A stretch of DNA of 64,000 bases, taken from positions 684,501 through 748,500 of the forward strand of contig OX359202.1 in the NCBI GenBank assembly GCA_947172415.1, read 5' to 3'. Under the pieces are notes generated by a model. The model made no database searches and was not told where the DNA came from. It worked only from the letters and a program-made list of their open reading frames with translations. This document shows, in pieces, positions 63,364 through 64,000 of the stretch (position 1 is the first letter of the stretch; every line of letters begins with the position of its first letter). The translations under genes were made by a program, and so were the position numbers. The DNA comes from Chondrosia reniformis (Eukaryota > Porifera > Demospongiae > Chondrillida > Chondrillidae).

Positions 63364-64000
63364 ACATAAACACTCTGGACTGGGGCAGTGCTAATCTGTT
63401 GGCTGTGGCACTGGGTAGTGTAGTGTACGTGTGGAATGCTGATACCAGCTCCATCAAGGAGCTCTATCGGACTGGATTCACCTCTCAGTACATCACTGCT
63501 GTTAAGTGGGACCAAAGTGGTAGACTGTTGGCAGTATATAGCCACAAGTGATGGTGAAATACAAGTGAGAGTTGTGCAATATCAGTTACCATGGTGATAT
63601 CACCATAAATGGAATTTTACCATTAACATGGAATTATAATTGTTTATTTATTTTCTTGTAACTCTTCAGATTTGGAATGTTGAACAGTCAAAGAAGGTCC
63701 GGTCCTGTCAGTCCCATTCTACCAGAGTTGCCTGTTTAGACTGGAACAAGACGTTACTGGCCATGGCCTCCGGTTCAAGAAGTGGAGAAGTGCACATTTA
63801 CAACACCAGAGCAAGGAACATACTTGTAGAGACTGTGAAAGGACACAAACATGAGGTGTGTGGACTAAAGTGGTCGCCCAACAGTCGCTACCTTGCCAGT
63901 GGAGGTAATGACTGCCTAGTCCAGGTATGGGACACTTGTGGGAGGAGTCCCTGGACCACTCCCAAACACACCTTCAAGGAGCACAAGGCAGAAGTCAAGG
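63364..64000 (+). CDS. CDC20/FZR1-like WD40 protein, partial, with frameshift
   Basis: Exons at 63364-63564 and 63670 to the right edge. They encode INTLDWGSANLLAVALGSVV, YITAVKWDQSGRLLAV, then in another frame ATSDGEIQ, then IWNVEQSKKVRSCQSH, GHKHEVCGLKWSPNSRYLAS and GGNDCLVQVWD: WD40 blades of anaphase-promoting-complex activators (CDC20/CDH1). The canonical N-terminus (C-box, KEN-type region) is missing; the space to the left holds other sequence. A 4-bp TATA excess at about 63530 breaks the first exon's frame. Could be a 5'-truncated copy or an assembly-damaged gene continuing past the window. Confidence 0.65.

Overview
The window is animal nuclear DNA: AT-rich, with compact genes, many short GT-AG introns and metazoan gene families (NADPH oxidase, exostosin-like 3, a DSL Notch ligand, CRIPT, PRPF39, AAR2, UBXN1). 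Short introns, close gene packing and abundant minisatellites and fold-back elements suggest an early-branching animal, most likely a sponge. That placement is inference and no species is named. Exon models were built by hand from splice sites, reading phase and recalled family sequences.

Layout. 1-8.4 kb: 5' part of NDUFAF7 (-), intronless MAP10-like gene (-) head-to-head with UBXN1 (+), then AAR2 (-). 8.4-12.1 kb: gene-free, holding one copy of an old 2.8-kb duplication with an unusually conserved 618-bp core. 12.1-18 kb: complete 17-exon NADPH oxidase (-). 18.2-25.2 kb: a nine-exon gene (-) joining an FHA domain, two UBZ-like zinc fingers and a DUF3626-like region, head-to-head with a small PPxY membrane protein (+). 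26.3-33.2 kb: PRPF39 (-), head-to-head with CRIPT (+). 35.5-40.7 kb: an intronless extended SDR (-), a TMEM179-like four-pass membrane protein (-) and an RRM/RGG protein (+) whose start codon is created by splicing. 40.9-53.8 kb: a direct tandem duplication carrying two intact EXTL3-like genes (-). 53.8-59.9 kb: mobile-element remnants and the second copy of the old duplication. 59.9-64 kb: a protein-kinase fragment, a Delta-like gene with no membrane segment, an OvoA-C-terminus-like methyltransferase remnant and the 5'-truncated start of a CDC20-like WD40 gene; the last three each carry a frameshift.

Functional links are modest. AAR2, PRPF39 and the RRM/RGG protein belong to splicing. UBXN1 and the FHA/UBZ protein point to ubiquitin signalling. 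The EXTL3 pair belongs to heparan sulfate synthesis. Several unrelated genes share short divergent promoters. Repeats sit mainly in introns: G-rich or pyrimidine-rich minisatellites, a dispersed SINE-like family and at least four fold-back/MITE families.

The strongest leads are the 618-bp block held at about 99% identity within diverged flanks, possibly a spliced non-coding transcript; an eight-copy 51-bp array in one EXTL3 copy that repeats a splice acceptor in frame; and the FHA-UBZ-UBZ-DUF3626 architecture.
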